Assembly (NCBI RefSeq): GCF_900107125.1
Contig: NZ_FNOU01000013.1
Location: 1 to 64,000 of the forward strand
Length of the DNA stretch: 64,000 bases
Reading direction: 5' to 3'
From: Eubacterium barkeri
GTDB taxonomy: Bacteria > Bacillota > Clostridia > Eubacteriales > Eubacteriaceae
Below the pieces are notes generated by a model. The model was not told the origin of the DNA. It worked only from the letters and a program-made list of their open reading frames with translations, and ran no database searches. Position numbers and translations under genes: made by a program. Positions 20,927 through 29,621 of this stretch are shown piece by piece. Each line of letters opens with the position of its first letter. Position 1 is the stretch's first letter.

Positions 20927-22099
20927 ATGCAACCAGAGCAAATAAAAGATTCACTCACACACTACCAAACAGAGGCACATAACCTGCGGCGTCAGCTCCA
21001 TCAGATTCCTGAGCGTGGCTTCCAGGAATTTAAAACCCAGGCCTTTATCATGAATTATTTGGAAGGATTGGGTTTGAAACCAGAAAAAATCATTGGCACC
21101 GGTGTGGTTGTGTTTATCCCAGGAAATGGGCTGTTCAATGAAACCGTCGCTTTTCGCTCTGATATGGATGGTTTGGATGGTACAGAGGATACGGGGCTTG
21201 AATATCCTTCCCGGAATGAGGGGATGATGCATGCCTGTGGTCACGATGGCCATATGACTATGCTTTTAATCTTTGCGAAATTCCTGGTGGAGCATCCGGG
21301 GCTGATCCCCCGAAATATCCTGCTGGTGTTTCAGCCTGCGGAGGAAGGTCCCGGAGGGGCAAAGCCAATGGTGGAGAGCGGTGTTTTTGATCGTTTTGGT
21401 GTCGAGGCCATTTTCGGGACCCATCTCTTTCCCTTCATTAAAGAAGGGGTGGTGGCCACGGCCCCAGGCCCAATTATTGCCATGACTTCAGAGTTTTATA
21501 TTGATATTTTAGGAAAGAGTGGTCATGCGGCAAATCCGGATCAGTGCATCGACGCCATTGTAGCCAGTGCGGACTATATTTCTTCCCTGCAAAAAATCAT
21601 CAGCCGGACCCTGAATCCCAGAGCAGAGGCTCTGCTCTCTGTAGGAACGATTGAAGGGGGGACCCGGATGAATGTTGTGGCTGATAAGGTGAGCCTTTCC
21701 GGGACGGTACGTTCCTTTGATGAAGAAATCCAAAAAGAAATGAAAGCCCGGATGGTAGAAATGGCCCGGGGGATTGAAATAATGTATGGCTGTACCATTA
21801 AGATTCGTTTTGACGATATGTATCCTCCGGTGAAAAATAATCCTGAGCTGTACGAAAAGGTTTGGCCCGTATTGGGTGAGCAGAAACAAATCTTCGAAAA
21901 ACAAATGATCGCAGAAGATTTTGCCATGTATGGAAAGAAAATACCAGCACTTTTTATGGGATTAGGCACCGGGAATGAAGAGAAAGGCTTTATCAATGGA
22001 CTGCATTCTCCAAATTTTAATTTTGATGAAAAGGTGCTATTGTCTGGGGTAGCGGTCTATTGTCACATTGCAATGAATGAAAGAGCTTATAAAGCATAG
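20927..22099 (+). CDS. M20-family amidohydrolase (amino-acylase / N-acetyl-diaminopimelate deacetylase type)
   Basis: 390 aa. A metal-dependent amidohydrolase with LRRQLHQIPERGFQE at the N-terminus, the metal-site motif MHACGHDGHM (about 101-110), VFQPAEEGPGGAKPM with the catalytic Glu, and a C-terminal IAEDFAMYGKKIPALFMGLG. This is the IAA-amino-acid hydrolase/AmhX subfamily, which includes N-acetyl-diaminopimelate deacetylases. The genome region encodes DapH, which makes an N-acetyl intermediate, so a DapL-type deacetylase is needed somewhere. This gene is a candidate, although it lies in the PTS operon. AGGAGG precedes the ATG at good spacing. Confidence 0.85.
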   Translation: MQPEQIKDSLTHYQTEAHNLRRQLHQIPERGFQEFKTQAFIMNYLEGLGLKPEKIIGTGVVVFIPGNGLFNETVAFRSDMDGLDGTEDTGLEYPSRNEGMMHACGHDGHMTMLLIFAKFLVEHPGLIPRNILLVFQPAEEGPGGAKPMVESGVFDRFGVEAIFGTHLFPFIKEGVVATAPGPIIAMTSEFYIDILGKSGHAANPDQCIDAIVASADYISSLQKIISRTLNPRAEALLSVGTIEGGTRMNVVADKVSLSGTVRSFDEEIQKEMKARMVEMARGIEIMYGCTIKIRFDDMYPPVKNNPELYEKVWPVLGEQKQIFEKQMIAEDFAMYGKKIPALFMGLGTGNEEKGFINGLHSPNFNFDEKVLLSGVAVYCHIAMNERAYKA

Positions 22100-22107
22100 G
22101 GGGAAAT

Positions 22108-22851
22108 ATGTACGACGATTTTGCACAGGTATACGACGCATTAATGACCGAAATCAATTATAAAGAATGGGCGGATTATCTTTTTCGCGTGATGCTCAAT
22201 GCCAAAAATGAGGTGAAAACCATTTTGGAATTTGGTTGTGGTACAGGGAATATTACTCTGGAGCTTGCCCGAAAAGGCTATGAGATCACCGCAGTGGATC
22301 TTTCTGAAAATATGCTCACCGTAGCGGATGAGAAAATAGAGGAAGCCGGTTTAAATAATGTCCGCTTTTTTATGGGGGATATGAGTAACTTTGCCATTCA
22401 GGAAAAATTTGATGCGGTCATTTGCTGTTGTGATAGCGTTAATTATCTTCCGAACTTAGAGGCCTTTAATAATTTCATCAGCTGTAGTGTCGATGCTCTG
22501 AAGCCCGGTGGAATGCTGACCTTTGATATGAATACTAAAACAAAATATCAGGAAGTCATTAAGGACAGAACCTTTGTGTATGATTTAGAGGATATTTTTT
22601 GTGTTTGGGAAAACGACCCCCATATCGATGAAATGCGCATGGACTTTGACCTCTCCTTTTTTGTGGAACAGGAAAACGGGCTGTATCAACGGTTTGATGA
22701 AAAACAAAGCCAATATATCTATAGTGCTGAAGATATTTTTCATATATTAAAACGCCCGGATTTAATCAATCAGCGGGTGCATGCATTTGGTACATTTATT
22801 GCAGGTGGAAATGAAAATGACCGCATACAATTTATAGCTGAGAAACGGTAG
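22108..22851 (+). CDS. Class I SAM-dependent methyltransferase
   Basis: 247 aa. The Rossmann methyltransferase motif I is ILEFGCGTGNITLELA (about residues 39-54), followed by AVDLSENML (motif II acidic residue), FMGDMSNF and FDAVICCCDSVNYL (motif IV region). The N-terminal YDDFAQVYDALM is typical of the YqeM-like subfamily. It starts 9 bp after the amidohydrolase stop with AGGGGG upstream. The substrate is unknown; the subfamily is common in Firmicutes. It is the last gene of the PTS-amidohydrolase transcript and is followed by a tRNA promoter. Confidence 0.85.
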   Translation: MYDDFAQVYDALMTEINYKEWADYLFRVMLNAKNEVKTILEFGCGTGNITLELARKGYEITAVDLSENMLTVADEKIEEAGLNNVRFFMGDMSNFAIQEKFDAVICCCDSVNYLPNLEAFNNFISCSVDALKPGGMLTFDMNTKTKYQEVIKDRTFVYDLEDIFCVWENDPHIDEMRMDFDLSFFVEQENGLYQRFDEKQSQYIYSAEDIFHILKRPDLINQRVHAFGTFIAGGNENDRIQFIAEKR

Positions 22852-22899
22852 TTTTATTAAGAATAGACAAAAATACTTAAAAATACTTGTAAAAAGCAG

Positions 22900-22928
22900 T
22901 TGACAATGAGTGCGGACTACCGTATAAT
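22900..22928 (+). promoter_or_regulatory. Consensus promoter of the tRNA cluster
   Basis: TTGACA (22900-22905), 17-nt spacer, TATAAT (22923-22928): both perfect, 21 bp before tRNA-Val. Confidence 0.9.
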
Positions 22929-22949
22929 AAGGTTCGTACTCGTTGTGAT

Positions 22950-23025
22950 GGTCGCTTAGCTCAGCTGGGAGAGCACCTGCCTTACAAGCAGGGGGTCACA
23001 GGTTCGAGCCCTGTAGCGACCACCA
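22950..23025 (+). tRNA. tRNA-Val (UAC)
   Basis: 76 nt with encoded CCA. Acceptor GGTCGCT/AGCGACC; anticodon loop CTTACAA gives UAC. First gene of the cluster. Confidence 0.96.
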
Positions 23026-23153
23026 TTTTACGTAAGCGAACCGCTAATACACATACGGCACAGCCGTGAATGCGTGTCGGGCAGGAAGTGCCCGAAATAC
23101 ATTGTGCATGGTGTGTCTCACGGTGAACATGCAAGTACAAAAAAGTAACATGC
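23026..23153 (+). other. Structured spacer between tRNA-Val and tRNA-Asp
   Basis: A 128-bp spacer, much longer than the others. It contains hairpins TACGGC/GCCGT and CGGGCA/TGCCCG. It does not form a cloverleaf. It may be a decayed gene or a processing element. Confidence 0.45.
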
Positions 23154-23230
23154 GGCCTGGTAGTTCAGTTGGTTAGAATGCCAGCCTGTCACGCTGGAGG
23201 TCGAGAGTTCGAGTCTCTTCCAGGTCGCCA
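23154..23230 (+). tRNA. tRNA-Asp (GUC)
   Basis: 77 nt with CCA. Acceptor GGCCTGG/CCAGGTC; anticodon loop CTGTCAC gives GUC. Confidence 0.96.
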
Positions 23231-23233
23231 TAT

Positions 23234-23309
23234 GCCCAGATAGCTCAGTCGGTAGAGCAGGGGACTGAAAATCCCCGTGTCGGTGGTTCGATTCCGCCTC
23301 TGGGCACCA
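23234..23309 (+). tRNA. tRNA-Phe (GAA)
   Basis: 76 nt with CCA. Acceptor GCCCAGA/TCTGGGC; anticodon loop CTGAAAA gives GAA. Confidence 0.96.
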
Positions 23310-23337
23310 CTAATAATAAATAAAGTAATGTTTATAA

Positions 23338-23398
23338 GCGGAAATGGCTTAGTGGGAGTGTTTAGCACTCTTGAAGTGTTGGCACGAAGAAAAGAATG
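23338..23398 (+). pseudogene. Decayed tRNA-Gly-like relic
   Basis: GCGGAAATGGCTTAGTGG copies the first 18 bases of the tRNA-Gly that starts 71 bp downstream (GCGGAAGTGGCTCAGTGG), and the upstream TTATAA is duplicated too. The following anticodon-arm-like part can form CACTC/GAAGTG only poorly, and no T-arm or 3' acceptor strand exists. It is a tandem-duplication relic, not a working tRNA. Confidence 0.65.
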
Positions 23399-23408
23399 AT
23401 CGTTATAA

Positions 23409-23483
23409 GCGGAAGTGGCTCAGTGGTAGAGCATCGCCTTGCCAAGGCGAGGGTCGCGAGTTCAAATCTCGTCTTCCGCTCCA
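23409..23483 (+). tRNA. tRNA-Gly (GCC)
   Basis: 75 nt with CCA. Acceptor GCGGAAG/CTTCCGC; anticodon loop TTGCCAA gives GCC. Confidence 0.96.
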
Positions 23484-23506
23484 TTTTTTTGTTTAGAAAA
23501 AGTTTC

Positions 23507-23580
23507 GGTGCTATAGCCAAGCGGTAAGGCAAAGGTCTGCAACACCTCTATCCCCAGTTCGATTCTGGGTAGCACCTCCA
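23507..23580 (+). tRNA. tRNA-Cys (GCA)
   Basis: 74 nt with CCA. Acceptor GGTGCTA/TAGCACC; anticodon loop CTGCAAC gives GCA. Confidence 0.95.
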
Positions 23581-23588
23581 TACATCCT

Positions 23589-23662
23589 GCGGGTGTAGCT
23601 CAATGGTAGAGCCCCAGCTTCCCAAGCTGGTTACGAGGGTTCGATTCCCTTCACCCGCTCCA
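23589..23662 (+). tRNA. tRNA-Gly (CCC)
   Basis: 74 nt with CCA. Acceptor GCGGGTG/CACCCGC; the anticodon stem CCAGC/GCTGG closes the loop TTCCCAA, giving CCC. Confidence 0.94.
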
Positions 23663-23693
23663 TTTAAAATGAAGCGGAAAACCGCATAAACAA

Positions 23694-23728
23694 AGGACTC
23701 CTGGTCGAATCGGCCGGGAGTTTTTTTG
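23694..23728 (+). terminator. Terminator of the tRNA cluster
   Basis: ACTCCTGG and CCGGGAGT pair (one wobble), followed by seven T (23720-23727). It lies 6 bp from the convergent radical SAM gene. Confidence 0.82.
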
Positions 23729-23733
23729 ATTGC

Positions 23734-24627
23734 CTACATATCAAAGAAAGTCAATTGTTCAGAAAGATACGGTGCCTTATACGTACGGATGATATCAGCC
23801 ATGTTAAAGAGAAGATTTTGTTGTGCGCATAAGCCTTTAAAATCGTACCACAGCGCCTTGGCTTCGGGGCAATGACATTCATAGGCGCTGCCAAAAGCTT
23901 TGGCATAACGTTCGGGTAAGCGGGCGTGGGGGAAGGCCTGTCGCAAAGCATTAAAATACCATTCCCGTTGATTTTCCCGAAGGGTGACACCAAAGGCGGG
24001 ATAAATAAAACGAGCACCCGCCGACGCACAGCCTTCAATTAATTGGGCAATAGCTTGGACATCATCCTCAATAAAAGGTAACACCGGCATGAGTAAAACC
24101 CCGCAAAAAATACCGGCTTTAGCCAGGGCCTCAATGGCTTTTAACCGCTGGGTGGGTGAGGGGGCCCGGGGCTCCACCTTAGCAGCCAGTGCATCGGAAA
24201 TTGTGGTAAGGGTTATTTTACAAAGGACAGGGGAGTGGTGCGCCATGGACTGCAGCACGGGAATATCCCGGGTGATTAAATCGCTTTTGGTGGCAATGGC
24301 AACCCCAAAATGATAGCGATCGAGGAGACTCAGAGCAGCCTGGGTTAACTTGAATTTCTGCTCTTGGGGGTTATAGGGATCGCTCATAGCACCTGTTGCC
24401 ACAACGCCCTTTTTTTGTTTGGAGCGCAGCTCAGACTGGATAAGGCTGGTGCTGTCTGCCTTGGCACGAACGGTATCAAAATCCGTCATTCCGTAGCAGG
24501 AAGAACGGCTGTCGCAATAAATACACCCATGGGAGCAGCCGCGGTAAATATTCATATTATAATCGGAACCAAACCAGGCATCGCTGCGGGTCCGTGTGAT
24601 GATGTGTTTGACTTCTAACATTTCCAT
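23734..24627 (-). CDS. SPL-family radical SAM protein
   Basis: 297 aa from the chosen start. The radical SAM cluster motif is RGCSHGCIYCDSRS (C-x3-C-x2-C). Upstream is SDYNMNIYRG, and downstream come GVVATGAMSDPYNPQEQ and VAIATKSDLITRD, the hallmarks of the spore-photoproduct-lyase-like family COG1533. Members are widespread but mostly uncharacterised. The start at 24627 (or 24621) was chosen because family proteins begin close to this point; the frame is open to 24735. A TATAAT lies only 6 bp before 24627 and no Shine-Dalgarno is visible, so the mRNA may be leaderless. It is a lone gene, convergent with the tRNA cluster. Confidence 0.85.
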   Translation of the reverse strand: MEMLEVKHIITRTRSDAWFGSDYNMNIYRGCSHGCIYCDSRSSCYGMTDFDTVRAKADSTSLIQSELRSKQKKGVVATGAMSDPYNPQEQKFKLTQAALSLLDRYHFGVAIATKSDLITRDIPVLQSMAHHSPVLCKITLTTISDALAAKVEPRAPSPTQRLKAIEALAKAGIFCGVLLMPVLPFIEDDVQAIAQLIEGCASAGARFIYPAFGVTLRENQREWYFNALRQAFPHARLPERYAKAFGSAYECHCPEAKALWYDFKGLCAQQNLLFNMADIIRTYKAPYLSEQLTFFDM

Positions 24628-24633
24628 AGAACT

Positions 24634-24639
24634 ATTATA
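24634..24639 (-). promoter_or_regulatory. -10 element directly at the radical SAM gene start
   Basis: TATAAT on the minus strand (24639-24634), six bases before the ATG at 24627. The -35 region is poor (TGAAAG at 16 nt). The arrangement matches the helicase gene promoter at 9437. Confidence 0.55.
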
Positions 24640-24742
24640 GTGTAAAAAATGACAGCTTTCATTAAAAACTTGATGTATTTGAAATTGGGGGTTTCTTTTC
24701 ATCGGGACATCTGTTACAATTAGCCCATAACTCAATAAGTAA

Positions 24743-24904
24743 AGATAGAGGCGCGTGCTTTAAAAGTAGCCACCAGGATCAGGGCAAGCTGATGTGACGG
24801 GTGGTGAAAGGGAAGGACGCCGAAGGGCATGGTATTTGTCGATCATGTTCCTGGGCTCATTGTTAAGAGCAATGGGACTGTCATCGGAAGATGGAGTGCT
24901 ATCA
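24743..24904 (+). promoter_or_regulatory. Lysine riboswitch (L box)
   Basis: The aptamer shows AGATAGAGGCGCG, AGTAGCC, GAAAGGGAAGGACGCCGAAG, GGGACTGTCATCGGAAGATG and the closing GCTATC, in the canonical order. It controls the asd-dapABH-lysC operon; with lysine bound the terminator at 24943 should form. Confidence 0.95.
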
Positions 24905-24942
24905 ATCTCAATAAAGGCGTTTTTGGCGCTGTGACTTTGAAT

Positions 24943-24968
24943 AGCTGGTATCTTTACTAGCTTTTTTT
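24943..24968 (+). terminator. Riboswitch-controlled terminator
   Basis: AGCTGGTA pairs with TACTAGCT (one wobble), followed by seven T. It lies 24 bp before asd. Confidence 0.82.
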
Positions 24969-24992
24969 AATATATTGACACAGGAGGTCGCT

Positions 24993-25991
24993 ATGAAAAA
25001 GTATAATGTCGCTGTTGTTGGTGCAACAGGTATGGTTGGTCAGAAAATGTTGGAAGTCTTAGAGGAATTAAAATTCCCGGTGGAAAACCTCTATCCCATG
25101 GCTTCTGCACGTTCAGCCGGGAAAAAAATTACCTTTGCGGGGAAGGAATACGAAGTTGAGGAATTAACACCTGAAGCCTTCGATAAGGATATTGATGTGG
25201 CATTATTTTCAGCCGGCGGCGGAACCAGTGAAAAATTTGCCCCGGAGGCAGCTAAGCGTGGTGTCATCGTTATTGATAACAGCTCTGCCTGGCGCATGGA
25301 CCCAGAAGTCCCTCTGGTGGTTCCAGAAGTTAACCCGGAGGATTTAAAGTGGCATAAAAATATTATTGCCAATCCGAATTGCTCCACCATTCAGGCCATG
25401 GTTCCCTTGAAACCTCTTAATGAAAACTATGGGATTGCGCGGATTGTTTACTCCACCTACCAGGCTGTTTCTGGCGCTGGGGTCAAGGGGTATCAGGATT
25501 TAGAGAATGGTATCCAGGGGGAAGAACCCCAGAAATTCCCGCATCCCATTGCCTTTAACTGTCTTCCCCATATTGACGATTTCCTTCCCAATGGCTATAC
25601 CAAGGAGGAAATGAAAATGGTGAATGAAACCCACAAAATTCTTCATGATGATTCCATTGCCATTACTGCAACGACCGTTCGGGTACCGGTGTACAACAGC
25701 CACTCCGAAAGCATTAACTGTGAACTTCGAAAACCTTTTGAGGTTGAAGAGATCCAGAAAATGTGGGAAGAAACCCCAGGCTGTATTGTCCAGGATAATC
25801 CGGCGGAAAATGTCTATCCCATGGCTGTTACCGCCACAGGGACCAATGAGGTCTATGTTGGGCGGATTCGCCGGGACTTCAGTATTGAAAATGGTTTAAA
25901 TTTCTGGTGTGTGGCCGATAATATCCGTAAGGGCGCAGCCGCCAATGCGGTACAGATCGCCTTTGCTCTGATTGATCAGGGCTTGATTTAA
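24993..25991 (+). CDS. asd: Aspartate-semialdehyde dehydrogenase
   Basis: 332 aa. It reduces aspartyl-4-phosphate to aspartate semialdehyde, the branch point to lysine, methionine and threonine. The NADP-binding N-terminus is VAVVGATGMVGQKM; the catalytic cysteine is in NPNCSTIQAM; QAVSGAGVKG and HSESINCEL follow; and the C-terminal catalytic-dimerisation domain ends with DNIRKGAAANAVQIA. The start at 24993 has CAGGAGG upstream; the earlier in-frame start lacks it. It is the first gene of the lysine-riboswitch operon. Confidence 0.96.
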   Translation: MKKYNVAVVGATGMVGQKMLEVLEELKFPVENLYPMASARSAGKKITFAGKEYEVEELTPEAFDKDIDVALFSAGGGTSEKFAPEAAKRGVIVIDNSSAWRMDPEVPLVVPEVNPEDLKWHKNIIANPNCSTIQAMVPLKPLNENYGIARIVYSTYQAVSGAGVKGYQDLENGIQGEEPQKFPHPIAFNCLPHIDDFLPNGYTKEEMKMVNETHKILHDDSIAITATTVRVPVYNSHSESINCELRKPFEVEEIQKMWEETPGCIVQDNPAENVYPMAVTATGTNEVYVGRIRRDFSIENGLNFWCVADNIRKGAAANAVQIAFALIDQGLI

Positions 25992-26016
25992 GAGTAGGAT
26001 ACAAAGGAGAATAATC

Positions 26017-26901
26017 ATGTCACGTATATTTACAGGGAGCTGTGTTGCCCTCGTCACTCCTTTTCGAGATGGCGCTGTGGATTGGGATCGCTTCCGGGAG
26101 CTCATCGATTGGCATATTGACCAGGGAACCGATGCCTTGCTCATCGCAGGGACAACGGGTGAAACCTCGACCTTAACGGATCAGGAGCATTTGGATCTGC
26201 TTCAGGTGGCTGGTGAGCAAATTGCCGGCCGGGTACCCTATATTGCAGGAACTGGCAGTAATGATACAGCCTATTCCATCATGCTCACCGAGCATGCCAA
26301 GAAGAACCATGCCGATGCCGCATTGGTCATTAATCCTTATTACAATAAGTCCACTCAAAAGGGGATTTATGTCCACATTAAGGCCATTGCTGAAACCGTG
26401 GATTTACCCGTCATCGTCTATAATGTACCCAGTCGGACCGGGGCCAATATCACTGTGGATACCTTTAAAAAACTCAGCCAGGTGAATAACGTGGTCGGTG
26501 TGAAGGAAGCCAGCGGGAATATCAGCCAAATATCAGAAATCATCGAAACCTGTGGGCCGGATTTCACGGTATACAGTGGCAATGATGATCAGGTTTTGCC
26601 GATTTTGTCCTTAGGTGGAAAGGGTGTGATTTCCGTCACTGCGAATATCCTACCAAAGGCGATGCATGATTTAGTGATGGCATACCTCGAGGGGGATGTG
26701 GAAAAAGCCCGTCAGCTGCAGTTCCACACCAATATTCTCAACCGGGCCATGTTCTATGAAACCAACCCTATTCCCGTAAAAACAGCCATGGGTATTTTAG
26801 GCAGAGATACGGGTGAAATGCGGTTACCCTTAGTGGAAATGGATGAAGATAATAAAGAACGTTTAATCCTGGCCCTTAAGGAATACGGAGGACTGCTCTG
26901 A
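26017..26901 (+). CDS. dapA: 4-hydroxy-tetrahydrodipicolinate synthase
   Basis: 294 aa. It condenses pyruvate with aspartate semialdehyde, the first step committed to lysine and diaminopimelate. A class I aldolase TIM barrel: CVALVTPF near the N-terminus, AGTTGETSTL, YNVPSRTGANI with the catalytic Tyr, and the Schiff-base lysine in VVGVKEASGN. AAAGGAG precedes the ATG. Its stop codon overlaps the start of dapB by one base, so the two are translationally coupled. Regulated with the operon by the lysine riboswitch. Confidence 0.97.
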   Translation: MSRIFTGSCVALVTPFRDGAVDWDRFRELIDWHIDQGTDALLIAGTTGETSTLTDQEHLDLLQVAGEQIAGRVPYIAGTGSNDTAYSIMLTEHAKKNHADAALVINPYYNKSTQKGIYVHIKAIAETVDLPVIVYNVPSRTGANITVDTFKKLSQVNNVVGVKEASGNISQISEIIETCGPDFTVYSGNDDQVLPILSLGGKGVISVTANILPKAMHDLVMAYLEGDVEKARQLQFHTNILNRAMFYETNPIPVKTAMGILGRDTGEMRLPLVEMDEDNKERLILALKEYGGLL

Positions 26902-27650
26902 TGATTCGGATGATGTTATCAGGAGCCGGTGGCGCCATGGGCCATGTCCTCGCCCAGATTATTGACAAGGATCCGGAATGTACCGTTGTATGTGGCTATG
27001 ATCGGGATGCCGTCGAGGCAGATTTCCCGGTTTTTACGGATTTAGAGGACTGTGACGTTCCAGCGGATGTCATCATTGATTTTTCCCATTTTTCAGCCTT
27101 TCCTAAAATCTTTGGGTATGCAGTAAGGACAAAGACCCCCATCGTCCTGGCGACGACGGGCCTTTCGGAAGAAGATATGGTACAAATTAAAGAAGGGGCA
27201 GCGACGCTCCCGGTCTTTAAAACCGCCAATATGTCCCTGGGCATCAATGTCCTCGCCCGGGCATTAAAGGAACTTGCTGGCACCCTGGAGTCTGGCTTCG
27301 ATATTGAAATTATTGAAAAGCACCATAATAAAAAGGTGGATGCCCCTAGTGGGACGGCGCTGCTGCTGGCCGATGCAGTGAATGCCGGACTTCAGGAAAA
27401 AAAGGAATATACCTATGGCCGCCAGGGGCTTGACTGCAAACGACAGCCCGGTGAAATGGGAATCCATGCTATTCGTGGTGGGACCATCCCTGGGGAGCAT
27501 ACGGTGATCTTTGCCGGCAACGATGAAATAATTGAATTCAAGCACACGGCTTTATCCAAAAAAGTATTTGCCAATGGTGCAGTGGAGGCCGCTAAATTTT
27601 TAGTGGGCAAAACCCCGGGACTTTATGCGATGGATGATGTTCTGGCTTAG
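26901..27650 (+). CDS. dapB: 4-hydroxy-tetrahydrodipicolinate reductase
   Basis: 249 aa. It reduces the DapA product to tetrahydrodipicolinate with NAD(P)H. N-terminal Rossmann motif [13 protein letters not shown]; central TTGLSEED region and [10 protein letters not shown]; the substrate loop [15 protein letters not shown] with the catalytic His and Lys; C-terminal [13 protein letters not shown]. The length is typical. The ATG overlaps the dapA stop (TGATG). The operon order asd-dapA-dapB-dapH is a common Firmicute arrangement. Confidence 0.97.
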   Translation: MIRMMLSGAGGAMGHVLAQIIDKDPECTVVCGYDRDAVEADFPVFTDLEDCDVPADVIIDFSHFSAFPKIFGYAVRTKTPIVLATTGLSEEDMVQIKEGAATLPVFKTANMSLGINVLARALKELAGTLESGFDIEIIEKHHNKKVDAPSGTALLLADAVNAGLQEKKEYTYGRQGLDCKRQPGEMGIHAIRGGTIPGEHTVIFAGNDEIIEFKHTALSKKVFANGAVEAAKFLVGKTPGLYAMDDVLA

Positions 27651-27669
27651 ACGAAATAGTGGAGGAAAG

Positions 27670-28401
27670 ATGACCAACGAAGCATTAAAAGAACAATTTG
27701 ATTTAAAAAATCCCTATGAGATTGCGAAGTATATTAAGGCTGTGGAAAAAACCACACCGGTAAAGGCTTTTATCAAGGGATATTTACGTCGGAAGGATTT
27801 AGAAGGGATGAACTATTTTGGGGATCCCTCGGCGTGCATCATTTTAGGTGAAGCGGCAGAAATCGGCACATTAATTGAAGAAAAGGCAGCGTCGATTTCT
27901 TTCTGTAAAGTTGAGTATGATCGTCGTAATTCGGCCATCCCCCTGTTGGATTTAACAGAGGTCGATGCTCGGATTGAGCCCGGTGCCTTTATTCGGGAGG
28001 GTGTCCATATTGGAAAGAATGCCGTCGTCATGATGGGGGCAGTCATTAACATTGGCGCAGAAATTGGAGATGGCTCCATGATTGATATGAATGCAGTCCT
28101 GGGGGCCCGGGCCAAGGTTGGCAGGAACTGTCACGTTGGAGCTGGTGCCGTATTGGCAGGAGTGTTAGAGCCTCCCTCCAAGGAGCCGGTAGCGGTGGGT
28201 GACGGTGTTGTCATTGGTGCCAATGCCGTTATTTTGGAAGGCGTTCAGATTGGTGAAAACGCGGTGGTTGCAGCAGGGGCTGTGGTGACTCAGGATGTGC
28301 CGGCCGGAGTGGTTGTAGCAGGGAGCCCGGCCAAGGTTATGAAAGAGAAAGATGAAAAAACAGAGGGCAAAACAGAGCTTCTGGATGATTTAAGGGGATA
28401 A
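27670..28401 (+). CDS. dapH: Tetrahydrodipicolinate N-acetyltransferase
   Basis: 243 aa. It acetylates tetrahydrodipicolinate in the acetylase branch of lysine synthesis. The N-terminal helical domain ([20 protein letters not shown]) is typical of DapH. The left-handed beta helix of hexapeptide repeats follows ([58 protein letters not shown]). The start at 27670 follows GGAGGAAAG; an upstream in-frame start inside dapB is not supported. Its presence means the pathway needs an N-acetyl-aminotransferase and a deacetylase elsewhere, for which the M20 protein at 20927 is one candidate. Confidence 0.95.
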   Translation: MTNEALKEQFDLKNPYEIAKYIKAVEKTTPVKAFIKGYLRRKDLEGMNYFGDPSACIILGEAAEIGTLIEEKAASISFCKVEYDRRNSAIPLLDLTEVDARIEPGAFIREGVHIGKNAVVMMGAVINIGAEIGDGSMIDMNAVLGARAKVGRNCHVGAGAVLAGVLEPPSKEPVAVGDGVVIGANAVILEGVQIGENAVVAAGAVVTQDVPAGVVVAGSPAKVMKEKDEKTEGKTELLDDLRG

Positions 28402-28409
28402 TAAAAGGT

Positions 28410-29612
28410 ATGGGTACGATTGTTCAAAAATACGGCGGAACGTCCATGGGGTCTATTGAGCGAATTCAAAACGTCGCCCGTCGTGTCATTGCAAAAAAAG
28501 AAAAGGGCAACCGGATGGTCGTGGTTGTCTCTGCCATGGGAAAGAAAACCGATGAGCTGGTGAAGATGGCCTACGAAATCAATGAGCATCCGCCAAAGCG
28601 TGAGCTGGATATGCTCTTGGCCACAGGGGAGCAGGTGTCGATCTCCATGTTGTCCATGGCCCTTGACGAAATGGGATACGATGCCATTTCCTTTACGGGC
28701 CCCCAGATTGGGGTGCGCACCATGGGACATCATGGGAAATCCCGGATTATGGATATCGATCGGACGAAGATTGATGAAGCCTTAGATGAAGGAAAAATCG
28801 TCATTGTCGCAGGATTCCAGGGCGTGAATGAAAATGATGATATTACCACCCTTGGCCGGGGAGGCTCGGACACCAGCGCAGTGGCTCTATCCTGCGTATT
28901 AGAGTGCCCATGTGAAATTTACACCGATGTTGATGGCATATACGGTGTCGATCCCCGCATTGTCCCCAATGCGAAAAAGCTGGATTTTGTCAGCTTTGAT
29001 GAAATGTTGGAAATGGCCAGTTTAGGTGCTGGGGTCATGCATACCCGAGCCATTGAGCTTGGCAGTAAATACGATGCCAATATTTATGTGGCTTCCAGCA
29101 TCAATGAAGTTCCAGGAACCCTTATTCATCGCGGGAAGGGTGAATTTACAAAAGAAATTACTGGGATGGCCATCGATCACGATGAGTTAATGGTTTCCCT
29201 TAAAAATGTTCCCTTTGATATGAATGTGACGGCCCAGTTCTTTTCGACCTTAGCCAAAGAGAGTATCAATATCGACATGATCAGCCAGACCTCACCGGTT
29301 TCCGGGGCCATTAATATCTCCTTCTCCGCACCGGTGGAGGATTTGCCGGAGATGAGTCGGATTCTCGATACGTTTAAAGAAACCTACCCCCAGGTGGAAA
29401 TTGCGGTGGATCAGGATGTCACGAAGTTATCTGTCGTTGGCATCGGTATGCGCAGTGAGTGCGGTGTAGCGGCTAAATTCTTTAAGGTCTTGTCGGATTT
29501 GGATTTTCCCATTTTAATGATTACAACTTCGGAAATCCGAATATCTTGTATGATTCCCGTCTCTGCTGAAAAACGTGCGGTCCAGGCAACAGCGGAAGCA
29601 TTCGACTTATAG
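28410..29612 (+). CDS. lysC: Aspartate kinase
   Basis: 400 aa. It phosphorylates aspartate, the entry step of the pathway. Catalytic domain, residues 1-245: IVQKYGGTSMGS, VVVVSAMGKKTDELV, GFQGVNENDDITTLGRGGSD and YTDVDGIYGVDPRIV. Two ACT domains follow, about 255-330 and 335-400 (LMVSLKNVP, LSVVGIGMRSECGVAAKFF, ILMITTSEIRISC). The monofunctional alpha-type length is normal. It is the fifth gene of the riboswitch operon and is followed after 9 bp by a separate copy of its ACT pair. Confidence 0.96.
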   Translation: MGTIVQKYGGTSMGSIERIQNVARRVIAKKEKGNRMVVVVSAMGKKTDELVKMAYEINEHPPKRELDMLLATGEQVSISMLSMALDEMGYDAISFTGPQIGVRTMGHHGKSRIMDIDRTKIDEALDEGKIVIVAGFQGVNENDDITTLGRGGSDTSAVALSCVLECPCEIYTDVDGIYGVDPRIVPNAKKLDFVSFDEMLEMASLGAGVMHTRAIELGSKYDANIYVASSINEVPGTLIHRGKGEFTKEITGMAIDHDELMVSLKNVPFDMNVTAQFFSTLAKESINIDMISQTSPVSGAINISFSAPVEDLPEMSRILDTFKETYPQVEIAVDQDVTKLSVVGIGMRSECGVAAKFFKVLSDLDFPILMITTSEIRISCMIPVSAEKRAVQATAEAFDL

Positions 29613-29621
29613 GAGGGCGAT

